Under the pieces are notes generated by a model, which saw only the letters and a list, made by a program, of their open reading frames with translations, ran no database searches and was not told where the DNA came from. The translations under genes were made by a program, and so were the position numbers. Shown here piece by piece: positions 10,891 to 21,783 of a stretch of 48,976 nt of DNA. How positions within the stretch are numbered: the first letter of the stretch is position 1; each line of letters opens with the position of its first letter. This stretch comes from Ophiothrix spiculata (lineage: Eukaryota > Echinodermata > Ophiuroidea > Amphilepidida > Ophiotrichidae). Location of the stretch: the NCBI GenBank assembly GCA_000969725.1, contig JXSR01S007635.1. One strand, given 5' to 3'.

Positions 10891-11003
10891 AAGGTCAAGG
10901 TCGTTCAAGGTCAAAAGTTTATTTGAGATCAAATGTCCCTAAATGATCAACACTTTGTTCTGAGGTCATTCACGATCATCTGAGGTCATTTCAAGGTCAT
11001 TAT
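10891..11003 (+). promoter_or_regulatory. Cluster of AGGTCA half-sites (copy at 11881-11994)
   Basis: Five AGGTCA hexamers and near matches, including TCAAGGTCA, lie within about 110 bases just after the first CYBC1 exon. The cluster recurs in the second duplicate copy. AGGTCA is the nuclear-receptor half-site, and TCAAGGTCA is the extended form used by monomeric receptors of the ERR/SF-1 type. Function is not shown; the cluster could equally be decayed repeat. Confidence 0.3.
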
Positions 11004-11177
11004 GATAAGTCTTTCTTGATACCACATGGATTTGACTTGCACCCCAAATTGCCATTGACTATTAATTGATAAATCAAATGACATTACTGGTTCATGAAAC
11101 ATCTTGTTACCAAAATTACCTACCTGTTAAATCCAGCTCTGATTACACCCTTTTAAGCATACAACAATCAATTGTAT

Positions 11178-11227
11178 NNNNNNNNNNNNNNNNNNNNNNN
11201 NNNNNNNNNNNNNNNNNNNNNNNNNNN
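11178..11227. other. Assembly gap (50 N)
   Basis: Exactly 50 unknown bases, probably a placeholder of fixed size. It separates the two copies of the CYBC1 exon 1 region. Confidence 0.95.
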
Positions 11228-11604
11228 AAATACTACATAGACCGCTTGTAAAACTACTGAAAACTTTTTTTTTTTTTTTGCTTGTCACTTTTTGAAAACC
11301 ACTGAAATTAGTTTTGGGTCCACAAGAATGAAAATGTTTCCTCCAAAAGGTCCACTTTTGGAAAACCCGCACCCCCCTCGAAAAAATCCTGGCTACGGGC
11401 CTGCAGTAAACCTTGGTGCCGGGCTTGGGGATGATGCAAACTAAACATAGGCCGAATTAACCATTTTCAAGATTACCAAATTTGTAAGTTCAGCATTAAC
11501 ACAAATCACTGATGAAAACTTGTGATGCACAGGATGATAAACTTTATAACAATTTATATTTGTATTATCAGAACCTGCAACCAAAGACCTTAATCCTCTT
11601 AACC

Positions 11605-14600
11605 ATGGCTTACATGTACGTAGTAAGCCAGGACCCTGAAAAACTACATCTAGCACGGTCACCTGGAATAAGATCATGGAGCACTTTTGTAGGTAAGTTT
11701 CAAAAGGAAGGTATCATCAAGCCACTTCATTATGGAGAATTGAAATATGCCATAATTCAATTTTGAAAATCGTGACTTTATATGTCATAAACTCATTGTT
11801 AAAATCTGCAACTCTGCTCTCATTTATCCAGAGCACCCCTCAAATGTTCAAAATGTTGATCTTACATGGACTTGTGGGTTAAGGTCAAGGTCGTTTAAGG
11901 TCAAAAGTTTATTTGAGGTCAAATGTCCATAAATGATTTACACTTTGTTCTGAGGTCATTCACGATCATCTGAGGTCATTTCAGGGTCATTATGATAAGT
12001 CTTTCTTGATACCACATGGATTTGACCTGCACCCCAAATTGCCATTGACTATTAATTGATAAATTACTGGTTCATGAAACATCTTGTTACCAAAATTACC
12101 TACCTGTTAAATCCAGCTCTGATTACACCCTTTTAAGCATACAACAATCAATTGTATACCAGAATGCAAGACTGACACAAGTCCACTTTTTTTCAAAAAT
12201 GAGTTATGCACAGGAGAGACTTTCTTATAAATATGGCTCTGGTACCTTGTGCGTGAAGGATTAAAATTAATCTGCACCACAAGTGCCCAAAAAAGTCCTT
12301 TATGTATTCAAAATTTGTCAAAATTCATGGACTTGGGTCAGTTTTACATACATAGGACCTATTTTGTTTTATTGAATGTATCATAAGTAGTCAAAACCAT
12401 CTTCTTGGCCAAAATTTCTCTTTAAATTGGTAGAATTGTTGTTAGGTGTAGGTTCTGTCTTTATTGCTTAGAAAACATATAAAAAATGAAAATCAGTAAT
12501 CTCATTTCAAAATGGCGTTCAAAAAACCTATTTAAGGCAAAGTTCCGCAGCATATATATGAAATAGGGCCTACTATTTTCCCAACTGATTTTTTTAATGA
12601 AATTTGGTTCAGACAAGCAGAGCATAAGCACAGATGAATTACTGCACAAAATTTTATATCCAGATGGATCTCACCCATTTTTTACATAAAATTGAATACA
12701 TAAAGCACATATGAATGAAAGACTGACCCAAGTCCACTGTCTAAAATGACCCCTGTAAAGCGCATTGCAAGCACAAATACCATAGAAAAATCATGTTTCA
12801 TATGGCATTTGGATTCATTAACCTACCCTGGCATAACTTAGTCATATCGAAAGGTAACTTAAGGGTCCCAAAATGAAAATTGATTTTTTGGTCTCATCTG
12901 AAAGATTATATTTTATTCTTTAAAATGACACCTTGCCTTTGGTTATTGGATGTTCGGTTGCAAAGTTACATCCAAATTGGTAAAAGGTATCGGGCTGATT
13001 CAGAAAACAACAGTTCTGAGAGAATCAAGTTTAAAGTTTGAAAAATGGTAAAACTTGGTTTTTAAAACATTTGTCATATTTTTTCGATGTTGAAACCTGA
13101 ATAACCCTAACAGAACCAGATCTCACTAAATCTCACTTTAGAAAATCACGAAAATGCGCTAAGTCCAGATTCGTCACAGACGGGGGTTATATGCAGGGAC
13201 CAAATCCAGCGTCTACGAGGTGGCTTGCTACGGGTATGACTCGCTTGGGAAACGGGAGGTCACTGGTTCGAATCCTGGTGAAAACACACATTTTTCAGCA
13301 CCCTTCCCTTTTCGAGGAGATAGGCTAAAAACGAGAAAAGTTTCATGATCAGTTAGGGTTAATATGATAGAATACACTTCAAAAGTAACGTTTCAGTTGA
13401 AATTAGAAATTCGACATTGGACGTGATTTTTTACTATGCTCAGCTTCAATGGCAATTTACTATGCCGACCTTAAGGTACCTTTAGATATGACGGGACACA
13501 TATTGTGAAGTTTTTTTGTTTTTGTTTTTCTTAAAAACTACTCCAGTGGACTTGGGTCACTCTTGCATTCCGATATTCAACTGATAATACAATAGCCGTG
13601 CATGTATGTTTCTTTAAAATGTATCAATGTATCGATCCATTTATATTTCTTTCTATTTGTTTTGTGTAGGTATTCTTTGTGTGGGACTTGGCATGGTGAT
13701 TTATTCAGCAGATAGTCATTGGTGGAAGTTATTCTGTTTAACCTGCTGTATCTTTGTTTCCATTTGCTCTCTGGATGACTGGGAGGTATGCAATTTATTG
13801 CCAACTGATTACAAGTAGGCCTTGAACTTTTCGGGTAATTTGCTACCCGGGTACCCGACTTATTTTTCGGTCGGGTACCCGACCATATTAATATTTGAGC
13901 ATTTACAATGTTAGAACGGGAACGGGTCTACTATGACAATATGTGTCTTTTAAGACATATATTAAAATTACACCCAAAAAATATATTTTTCGCCGATTGT
14001 GGTCATGATTTATCATATTTACTTTGATCAGATGATGATTTTATCATGAATTGTTGAACACAAATTTATCCAGTTCGTGTAATCTGTCGGCAGATTTTAT
14101 ACCCGGGTAAGCTCTTGACGGGCGGGTACCAGGGTTTTAGTCCCAGGCCTAATTAGGAGACTAGTGTGTGTGGTGTAAGGGTACTTATGTTTATGCTATA
14201 TGGGGGACATGCTGCTCCAATAATGGATCACTTTTTACATGATTGGCCCTATATGGGTCCCATCATCCCATGCATTTGTTCACAAAAACTTTGCCTTTGT
14301 ATTTTCCATGTGTAAGGCTATCAAATAACAGTTTTATAGTGTTGTGTGGTTAGGTGGTTAGAGCATCTAACATATAAGCTCTAGGTTGTGAGGTTTAACG
14401 CAATTTTTCAGCCCCTTAACTACACATTAGGCCCTAAGGTAATTCTTGTCATGAAAGTATCAGTCAGTCAATATGATTAATTAATCTAGTTGAAAGTTAA
14501 ATTCTTGAGTGAGGATCACATGAGCTGCGTAAAATGCATTGTTTTCAGTTTTACAAAGTTTCCAAGTGGAAAAATTCCAAAAGATAAGGACTGAAGCTTC

Positions 14601-17175
14601 AAAAAACAAAATTATCACATTGATCTTCGTGACTGGTTTACAAAATTGCCAACTGAATTTATTATGACTACAACAGAACAATTATAATAATAATATGGTA
14701 TTCTTAATATTGTAAAATCCTGAATCACTTCTAATTTAATTATTTCTGCCATGAGTTAAAGTATGCCTCTCTTTATTTGTGTTACTTTATATTAATTCAT
14801 ATGTATTTTCAAAATTGCAGGAGTGTATATTTGATAAGATTAAGGGAGAAGTTATCCTAAAGAAATTCAGTCTTGTGGAGAAAATATTGAGACCAAAAGA
14901 CAGTCAGAGGCATGGTAAGTCATAAAAACTTGCAAGATACTGCTTTTTCAATACATTTGAAGATTTCCTAAACTTAACAAATCTACCTTTTGTTAGTTAA
15001 AGCAAAACTATAAAGTGTTAAAAATGTAGCACCCCCTGTCATCCATGACTTTTTGATTTTTTAGGCTTATTGGGTTTTCTTTTTGGTTAGCTCTATGAAT
15101 ACCCTCCAAACGATTTGGCTCGAAGATGCTTACTTTTTCTGTAATGGCCATTTGTTGAATTAAATTTGGGATCCCGAATTTAATTCAACATGTAATAGTA
15201 TAGGAAAGCATCCATGTTGTTTTTATCCATTTTTGGTGGTAAAACAATTTCTTATACAAAATACTCTCGAAAATGCTTTTAGATAGTCACATTCCTCCAT
15301 TTTATGCTGTTTTTACTATAAGCCATTTTGGATCAAAATTTTATAGTATTGCTTTAAAATAAGTAAAATCAATCCCAAATCTACCAGGGGGAACCATATC
15401 TATGCCAGCTAGGAATAAGAACATTTTTGAAACAAAGTGTATGTAGAATTTTACATTTTTCGTAAAATAAAGAAGCTTAAAGATTAAACTTAGGATATGC
15501 ACATATAAAGAGTTGATTTGTAAGATGGCTTACATTCCTTTTACACTTTTCAAGAAAAGAGCAAAAACTGCTAGGACATCAAAATGTGTCTTAAAATTGC
15601 TGATAAGGATGTTAGTAACTTTGTTCAAATATGTCTATAGATAAGTTGTAATAGATAATTTGTCAAATAATTTCTTACAGTTTCCAGAGATGCCACATTT
15701 CAGAATAAATTCTGAATTCAGAACTTTTCAATTGGTTTAAGCCTAAATTCAGATTTTTTTATTGGTTGTTTCGTGTACAAAGGTATAGACAATTTTGGTT
15801 TCTCACATTTTTTCGAAGTATTTCAGATTTTTTGAACACCAATGAGTGGCATCTCTGAGTTTCATTGTTGGATGTGGACGTAAGTCGTTTTGTAGATCAA
15901 CTCATCAAATTTCAAGCTTAAGACCCCATGTCTTCCAAATTTTGAATTCCTGTAATTATCATTTCATCTATTTCTTTCTTACAGTTCTGGCTTCCTTAGA
16001 TGAAATATCTGGAGTTGAAGTTGAACAAGAAGACATCCGTTTCTTTGGCAAAGGCAGATGTATCCTGCTTAACTTTGTTTCTGGGTTTTCTTTACCAATT
16101 ACTGAGAAATGTACACTTGGAAATGGCAAGTATGTATGATTATCAGATATTTGAAAAACACAATTTGCAAATTATAGGCCTATAATGTATCCACTAGGAT
16201 TGTATGGCCTTTGTTTATTAACTGGAAATAAATGTAGGACGTGTAAAGAAAAAATTATATAAAGTGCCGTGTGCTCCACATCTGCAAAGTAGTGAAATTA
16301 TTTTTAGAACAGAAAAGTTTTAATAATATTGTAAACTGTTGTTAAACGTTCACCTAGCTAATTAGCAGGGGAATCTCATGGTCACTATATTATGGCATAT
16401 GTATTATAGTTTAACCTTTCTTTGACTGCTTACAATAAAATGTATTTAGTGTAAAAATATAGTTAAAAGTTTTCCTTTATTTGAAGCAGGGGGAGGGACC
16501 CATGCTCATGATAGCACTTCCTTTGGGATTAGATTTTCGTTGCTTCCCTTCGGATTAAATGTTCATAAATTTGATAAACCAGTGCATAGATTTTCATCCA
16601 AAATGGAAGTTCCTGGTTTAGATATTTACCTTTAGTAATTTTTCCCTTCGGATTAAATGTTCATAAATTTGATATACCAGTGCATAGATTTTCATCCAAG
16701 ATGAATGCTCCTGGTTTAGATATTTACCTTTAGTAATTTTTCTTTCAAATGAATGTACACAGACAATTTGGTTTAGTGTCAATGGGTAGAGATTTATCCA
16801 CTACAATTCAATGCATCATATTTGACAGCTTAAAGTTTTGCAAATTTCCTTCAAATGTAAGATATGCCATCCCCAATTAGTGTGTATGTACAATTTGAAG
16901 AGAACTGGTTGTGGCTACCACAATATCCTTTCAGCCACATTGATTGTCTATTTTGATTTTTTGTTTTTTACAATCTGAAATGCAGGAATCACACAGCAAT
17001 TGCAGATGCTATTGGTAATTTCCTTGAACATGAAATAAAAAAGAATGCCAAACAAGCAGAAGCTGATTTTTGCGAAAAAGATGAGGAAGGCATATCATCA
17101 GAATCATCGTCGGATTCAGAGGCAGAAGACGAGAACACTAGTGTGGGTCATGTTCATAAAGATTCAACGAGGTGA
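11605..17175 (+). CDS. CYBC1: Cytochrome b-245 chaperone 1 (CYBC1/Eros) orthologue
   Basis: Coding exons are 11605-11692, 13670-13785, 14821-14914, 15985-16129 and 16986-17175, joined in frame at GT-AG sites (phases 1, 0, 1, 2), giving 210 residues against 187 in human. The match runs end to end: KLHLARSPGIRSW, FVGILCVGLG, YSADSHWWKLF, LDDWE, IFDKIKGEVILKKFSL, RFFGKG, GFSLPIT, then an acidic Ser-rich tail (SSESSSDSEAEDE) like the human QSSDSEAGD end. Exon 2 (residues 30-68) encodes two short hydrophobic helices joined by SADSHWW. Exons 3-5 cover the PH-like domain of the family. In mammals the protein sits in the ER and stabilises NOX2 and p22phox, so loss impairs phagocyte oxidative burst. 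The same job here is inferred. Human-like initiation could be at the second Met (residue 4). Confidence 0.93.
12830..13502 (-). mobile_element. Nested TIR element, second copy at 18817-19234
   Basis: Its right end ACCTTAAGGTACCTTTAGAT then ATGACGGGACACATAT is the complement of the start of the 18817 copy. Its left end keeps AAGGTAACTTAAGGGTCCC. Internal matches to that copy in opposite orientation include TTGGTCTCATCTGAAAG, CACCTTGC, TTATTGGATGTT and GTTGCAAAGTTACATCC. It is longer than the other copy because of an insertion at about 13120-13360 that includes a tRNA-like SINE. Confidence 0.65.
13215..13290 (+). mobile_element. tRNA-derived SINE head
   Basis: GTGGCTTGCTACGGGTATGA resembles a pol III A box region, and GGTTCGAATCC (about 13265) is a perfect B box. 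The sequence between them does not fold into a regular anticodon arm with acceptor pairing, so a SINE or tRNA pseudogene is more likely than a working tRNA. Confidence 0.5.
13816..14152. mobile_element. MITE-like inverted repeat in CYBC1 intron 2
   Basis: The ends TAGGCCTTGAAC and the complement of CCCAGGCCTAA bound internal matches of TACCCGGGTA and CGGGTACCCG. The terminal similarity is imperfect. It starts about 30 bases after exon 2. Confidence 0.45.
14340..14425 (+). mobile_element. Possible degenerate tRNA-derived SINE
   Basis: GTGGTTAGGTGGTTAGAGCA resembles a tRNA D-arm/A box, followed by GGTTGTGAGGTTTAACGC where a B box should be. The B box is poor. The call is tentative. Confidence 0.3.
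14997..15357 (+). mobile_element. MITE with TTAAAGCAATACTATAAA ends in CYBC1 intron 3
   Basis: The 361-bp element begins TTAAAGCAAAACTATAAA and ends TTTTATAGTATTGCTTTAA, giving near-perfect terminal inverted repeats. An inner part contains a palindrome around GAATTAAATTTGGGATCCC. A diverged partial copy lies at 2110-2327 in the opposite orientation. It is non-coding. Confidence 0.75.
16546..16741 (+). repeat. Tandem duplication of 98 bp in CYBC1 intron 4
   Basis: Two adjacent units (16546-16643 and 16644-16741) both run CCCTTCGGATTAAATGTTCA ... CCTTTAGTAATTTTT with a handful of differences, so the duplication is fairly recent. It lies well inside the intron, about 245 bases before exon 5. 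Confidence 0.9.
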
Positions 17176-17370
17176 TATCAGACATTAGACATCAGTGAGG
17201 CAACGTTTGACTCAAGTGGTACTAAAACTTTCCATACTGGGGCATTATGTGAACGTACTAGATGAAATAGAAGTTAATACTATAGAGATGGTCGCAAAAT
17301 GCATGGTATTATATGGTTTATCGTATATCCATGATCATTGAGACAAGTTCTATGTAGACATACTAACAAA

Positions 17371-18560
17371 GAAGTTGCAGTATATATCAGATGGTTAACG
17401 TTAGAGCACAGCATTGTGACCGTACGAGTAACTGCTATCTGTATCCATCATACTTGAACATGATTGCTAAGCCAAATTACGCTGAGAACTATAAAAGTTT
17501 CAGTATTATTTGACTAACAGGGTTCCCATCCCTAAATCAAGGACGAATAAATCCAGTCAGGGAATTTGATAAAAAAATGCTTCAAATCAGGGAAAAGTCA
17601 GGACTTTGATTTTCCCAAATATCAAAAGTATAAGTCAGACTCATTTTCCCAGGTGTGTCAGGTGTCTGTACTTACAGTTCATATGCGTGGTCGTAGGATT
17701 TGAAAAGTAACCCTTTTTTGTGTTTTTTTTTAAAGTAATTATCATGGAATTTTGAAACTTTATCAGGGAAAATTGAGAAATTTCATTTTTGTAAAATGCT
17801 GGGAACCCTGTCTAACAAAGTAGTTAAAATCAGATGACGGGTAGACAAGCACCCATATGTATCACCTACCAAGTACTAAGAAAGTACTGAGTTGCCAGAT
17901 GATGACTGGAGCATGGCATTATGATACTACAAGCATCATACCAGTCATCTTTCAGATAGTGTTGAGACAAATTCTGACTCAAGACTGCAAGTGTCCATAC
18001 TAACAAAGTAGTTGTTGTATCAGGTGATGGCTAGAACAAGACATTATGATCTTAAAAGCACCCGCTTCATGTATCTATCATGTGAACATTTTCATTGGTG
18101 CAAAGTCTGACTCAAAGTCTTCAAGTTTTCACACTAGGTAAGGCAAAACAAAAAAACAAGTTTGTTTTACTGTGGGCCGCGTGCATTTCATTTTGGCGTC
18201 ATATATTTGTGCATTTCATTTTTTTATTTGATATTTTAGAAAACGAAAATCAAAATAAACAATTTGATAAAGGAACTGGGAAAATTGCAAAATTATTAAG
18301 TGTTTTCTTTTCAACAAACAATCGAAACTGGACAGGTTTCTTACTAAAAAAATCATCATCCATGCGGATTTTCAATCAAAATTTGTCTTAGCACCTCTGA
18401 AAACAATACCAAAAAATGAAAATAAAATAAAATCTGCATTTCGCATTTAGGTTTTTTGACCACCGTCAGGAAACAAACTTGTTTCTTTTTATTTGCCTAA
18501 ACATGCTAACAAAGTAGGTATCAGATAATACATAAAGCATGTGATCATACGATTATCCCG
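17371..18560 (+). repeat. Degenerate repeats in the CYBC1 3' flank
   Basis: The phrase CTAACAAAG(A/T)AG followed by a (T)ATCAGATGATGG-like word recurs near 17371, 17812, 17998 and 18504. It is accompanied by CATTATGAT and GACTCAA words. The copies are uneven in spacing and diverged. They probably lie in or after the 3' UTR. No clear polyadenylation site could be fixed. Confidence 0.5.
17518..17810. mobile_element. hAT-like MITE with CAGGGTTCCCA ends
   Basis: CAGGGTTCCCA (17518-17528) and TGGGAACCCTG (17800-17810) form an 11-bp perfect terminal inverted repeat. The flanking octamers TGACTAAC (17511-17518) and TGTCTAAC (17809-17816) match at 7 of 8 positions, which fits the 8-bp duplication of hAT elements. 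It sits inside the degenerate repeat described at 17371-18560, just 3' of the CYBC1 stop. No transposase. Confidence 0.7.
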
Positions 18561-18816
18561 ACTTAGAGAGCCACTAAAAGTTTTAGTATTAATGTACTAA
18601 CAGAATAGTGATCAGGTAACTTGTTGATAAGCAAAATTGTATAAGCACTTTGAAATTGGATTTTGTTGAGATTAATCAATTGTGGTTTACAGATCTGGTT
18701 AATAAAATATGTAGTAACATACTACATTAAACAACCTCGACTCTCAACCATATATGTGAATCCTAGCCCAAAAAAGTTGCTCTGAGGTGATGCAAAGCTA
18801 ATCCAAGTTCACTGAG

Positions 18817-19234
18817 ATATGTGCCCTGTCATATCTAAAGGTACCTTAAGGTCGGCATAGTATATTACGAGATACGGGCCATTGAAGCTGAGCATAGTCG
18901 AGTCAACAATCATGTCCAAGGTCGAATTTCTAATTTCATCATATTAATCAGGTTCCAACATCCAAAACATAAGAAAAATGTGTTAAAAACCTAGATAAAA
19001 ATCCTCCCTCCATTCAAGTTTTACTCAGTACAAAAACTTTAAACTCGATTTTCTCAGAACTATAGTTTTCCGATTCAGCCCGATTCCTTATGGATGTAAC
19101 TTTGCAACCAAACATCCAATAACCAAAAGCAAGGTGTCATTGTAAAGCTTAAACGTTCAACTTTCAGATGAGACCAAAAATCAATTTTGATTTTGGGACC
19201 CTTAAGGTACCTTTAGATAGGACAGGGCACATAT
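18817..19234 (+). mobile_element. TIR element, copy of 12830-13502
   Basis: The 418-bp element has long terminal inverted repeats: the start ATATGTGCCCTGTCATATCT then AAAGGTACCTTAAGG, and the end its complement, with one or two mismatches. It shares internal sequence with the copy in CYBC1 intron 1, in opposite orientation. Non-coding. Confidence 0.8.
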
Positions 19235-19699
19235 ATTATAACTCGAGCCTTTGTCCCCACATGGACCAAACTTGTACCCATGACTGATGGAATATTCCAT
19301 ATAGGGAGCAGGTTAAGCTCATTTGATATTAAGAAGGTGTTTTGAGATTAAGTCCCTAAAAATAACAAAAGTTGATCTTAGCTAATCAAATATCAATTTA
19401 AGGTCACTGCAACTCCAATAATGAACAAAATGTAACCATTATGACACAAGACAACATAAAACAAAGTATCTTTACAAAGTTTTTATAAATACATTTTAAC
19501 AAATTTAACAAGTTTCTGTAATATTTAGAAAAATCAAATCATGAACATGTTTAAACGTATAGAAATACTAAATATAGTAACTGAAGTGTTGAGAGAACAA
19601 ATCTAAGCATATTTTTTCTTGCGACCAACGTGATACAATATAGAAACATTTGGAGATGGATTGTATGCTTCAAGATAGCAATGTTCGTTACGGGGACAG

Positions 19700-20110
19700 C
19701 TCGCTATAGTCCGAAAACTCACTAGTCCAAAAGCTCACTAGTCCGACGGCTCGCTAGTCTAATTATGTTTGTCAGTCTGAATTATAAAAAATGATTAATT
19801 GGCAATGTAGACCCACGAATAACGGTTAATGACGAATTTGAATGACCATTTATTGAATTCGAATGACAAAAAAACGAAATTGATTTACCGTATACGACGA
19901 AATTGAATGAACGGACGAAAATGAAACAACAATGACGAATTCGGCTGAACTAAAGCTAAAATTGTTTGACCATTGACGGTTCTGAACAAATCATTGACGA
20001 AATTGAATTTTACATATATATACAACGAATTTGAATAAACCGACGAAAATGATATAACTGACAAAATTTGAATTTGAACGATAATTGTGCGAATTTGATC
20101 GGGAAAACCT
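19700..20110 (+). repeat. Degenerate GACGAAATTGAA simple repeat
   Basis: Short words (CTCACTAGTCC, then many GACGAAATTGAAT, GACGAATTTGAAT and GACGAAAATGA variants) follow each other irregularly, as in an old decayed minisatellite. 19235-19700 and 20110-20660 show no gene or clear repeat. Confidence 0.5.
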
Positions 20111-20662
20111 ATATTTCAATCAAACTATAATAATTTGCCTGGATTAGTAGAAATGTTGATCTTAAAGGCTACAGTCCCTTCTAACATATATTTCTAACGT
20201 CTAACCACGGTCACCCAGCACCGTTGCTTGATGAATTTAGAACGAAATAGAATTTGGAATTTGTACTAACTTATACCTGCCCTTTTGGTCCCCATAAATT
20301 GCTAAGTAAACGAATATTGCTTACTCGATCTGATAAGTAATATAACTTATGAATCAGTTTATAGGTGTTACGCAGACACAAGGTTGACCGAAGTACGCAT
20401 CGTATAGAGATAAAAGATGAGACAAACATTATTCGTTATGTCTCAGTTATAAGCAAAAATTATTTGTGAATCAGAGATAGCTGTATAAATGCTGGTGAAA
20501 GTGAATTTAATACGCACACCCACTCTTCACCTATACATCCCTACCAAGGACTAACCTGGTCATGAACCTTACCAAGGACAGTTACGGAGGCTTTGGAAAT
20601 GTGAACATGGTTCAATACTTTTTATAGGAATGTATGTGCATGACGGTGTTCTTATGAACATA

Positions 20663-21041
20663 AGGCCAAAAAAAAAAATTGTTTGGTTGCCCTCCACCGA
20701 CCGACCCTATTTTTCAGCCCGACCCAAACTTTTTTTTATTGAAAAATATTTTTTTTTTCAAAAAAAATATGCTAAACTTACCGAAAACTTGTTATATTTT
20801 TCGCTTTTTTCGATATTCAACTCTCAAAATGTTTAAGATGTCCCAAATTTCTACAAGAAGTATTTGATTGTGTTTAATTGGATGTCGCGGGGGAAGTTGT
20901 GAAGGCTGGAGCGGCCGATCAACCCAGCAGTAATTGGAAGAGTATTAAAAAAAAAATAAAACAAAAAAACAAAAAAACCGACCGACCGACCCTCTCTGAA
21001 AAAAGCTCTGGAGGGCAACCAAACCATTTTTTTTTTGGCCT
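20663..21041. mobile_element. TIR element with AGGCC plus A-run ends
   Basis: The left end is AGGCC, an A run, then TTGTTTGGTTGCCCTCCA. The right end TGGAGGGCAACCAAACCA, a T run, then GGCCT is its inverted copy. Inside each end lies a GACCGACC word. Total length about 380 bp with no coding frame of note. Confidence 0.75.
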
Positions 21042-21293
21042 AAGAGAAAATTAAAAAAAAAAAAGGTTCAGAAAAAAGGTCACCCTTGAAAGTGAACACC
21101 CTCAAACTTTTGAAGATGCTAGCCCCACCCGGGCTATAAAAGTTTGATATTAAAGTGATTCCTTTTGAATAAACTTCCCTCGGTCAATTTTTGTGATATG
21201 GATATGTTGTGTCAAAACCATCATCAATGTGTGCGTAGCCTGTCGAAATAATGGTTGCACAACTTTTGGCAGAAAATAATTGATCGAATCATA

Positions 21294-21783
21294 NNNNNNN
21301 NNNNNNNNNNNNNNNNNNNNNNNNNNNNNNNNNNNNNNNNNNNNNNNNNNNNNNNNNNNNNNNNNNNNNNNNNNNNNNNNNNNNNNNNNNNNNNNNNNNN
21401 NNNNNNNNNNNNNNNNNNNNNNNNNNNNNNNNNNNNNNNNNNNNNNNNNNNNNNNNNNNNNNNNNNNNNNNNNNNNNNNNNNNNNNNNNNNNNNNNNNNN
21501 NNNNNNNNNNNNNNNNNNNNNNNNNNNNNNNNNNNNNNNNNNNNNNNNNNNNNNNNNNNNNNNNNNNNNNNNNNNNNNNNNNNNNNNNNNNNNNNNNNNN
21601 NNNNNNNNNNNNNNNNNNNNNNNNNNNNNNNNNNNNNNNNNNNNNNNNNNNNNNNNNNNNNNNNNNNNNNNNNNNNNNNNNNNNNNNNNNNNNNNNNNNN
21701 NNNNNNNNNNNNNNNNNNNNNNNNNNNNNNNNNNNNNNNNNNNNNNNNNNNNNNNNNNNNNNNNNNNNNNNNNNNNNNNNNNN
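21294..21783. other. Assembly gap (490 N)
   Basis: Unknown bases. Open frames reported across it are meaningless. Confidence 0.95.

Larger units (their letters stand above)
10210..12157 (+). repeat. ~0.95-kb direct duplication around a 50-N gap
   Basis: 10218-11177 and 11228-12157 are near-identical copies with single-base changes and small indels. Copy A stops at ...AATCAATTGTAT exactly where the 50-N gap (11178-11227) begins, and copy B starts just after the gap at the position corresponding to about 10222. Each copy carries half of the MITE at 10086-10394, one first coding exon of CYBC1 and a cluster of AGGTCA words. The arrangement is what unmerged haplotypes or a scaffolding error give; a true tandem duplication is the alternative. 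Confidence 0.85.
12161..13573. mobile_element. TIR element in CYBC1 intron 1 carrying nested repeats
   Basis: The left end AGAATGCAAGACTGACACAA plus GTCCAC is matched by the complement of the right end, GTGGACTTGGGTCAC then TCTTGCATTC (13547-13571). An internal copy of the same word lies near 12720. Nested inside are the TIR element 12830-13502 and a tRNA-like SINE head. It fills most of CYBC1 intron 1, and no transposase frame was seen. Confidence 0.55.

Noticed and set aside
13215-13290. Functional tRNA gene with a perfect B box
   Set aside because: No regular cloverleaf with acceptor pairing could be drawn, and it sits in nested repeats. Called a SINE head instead.
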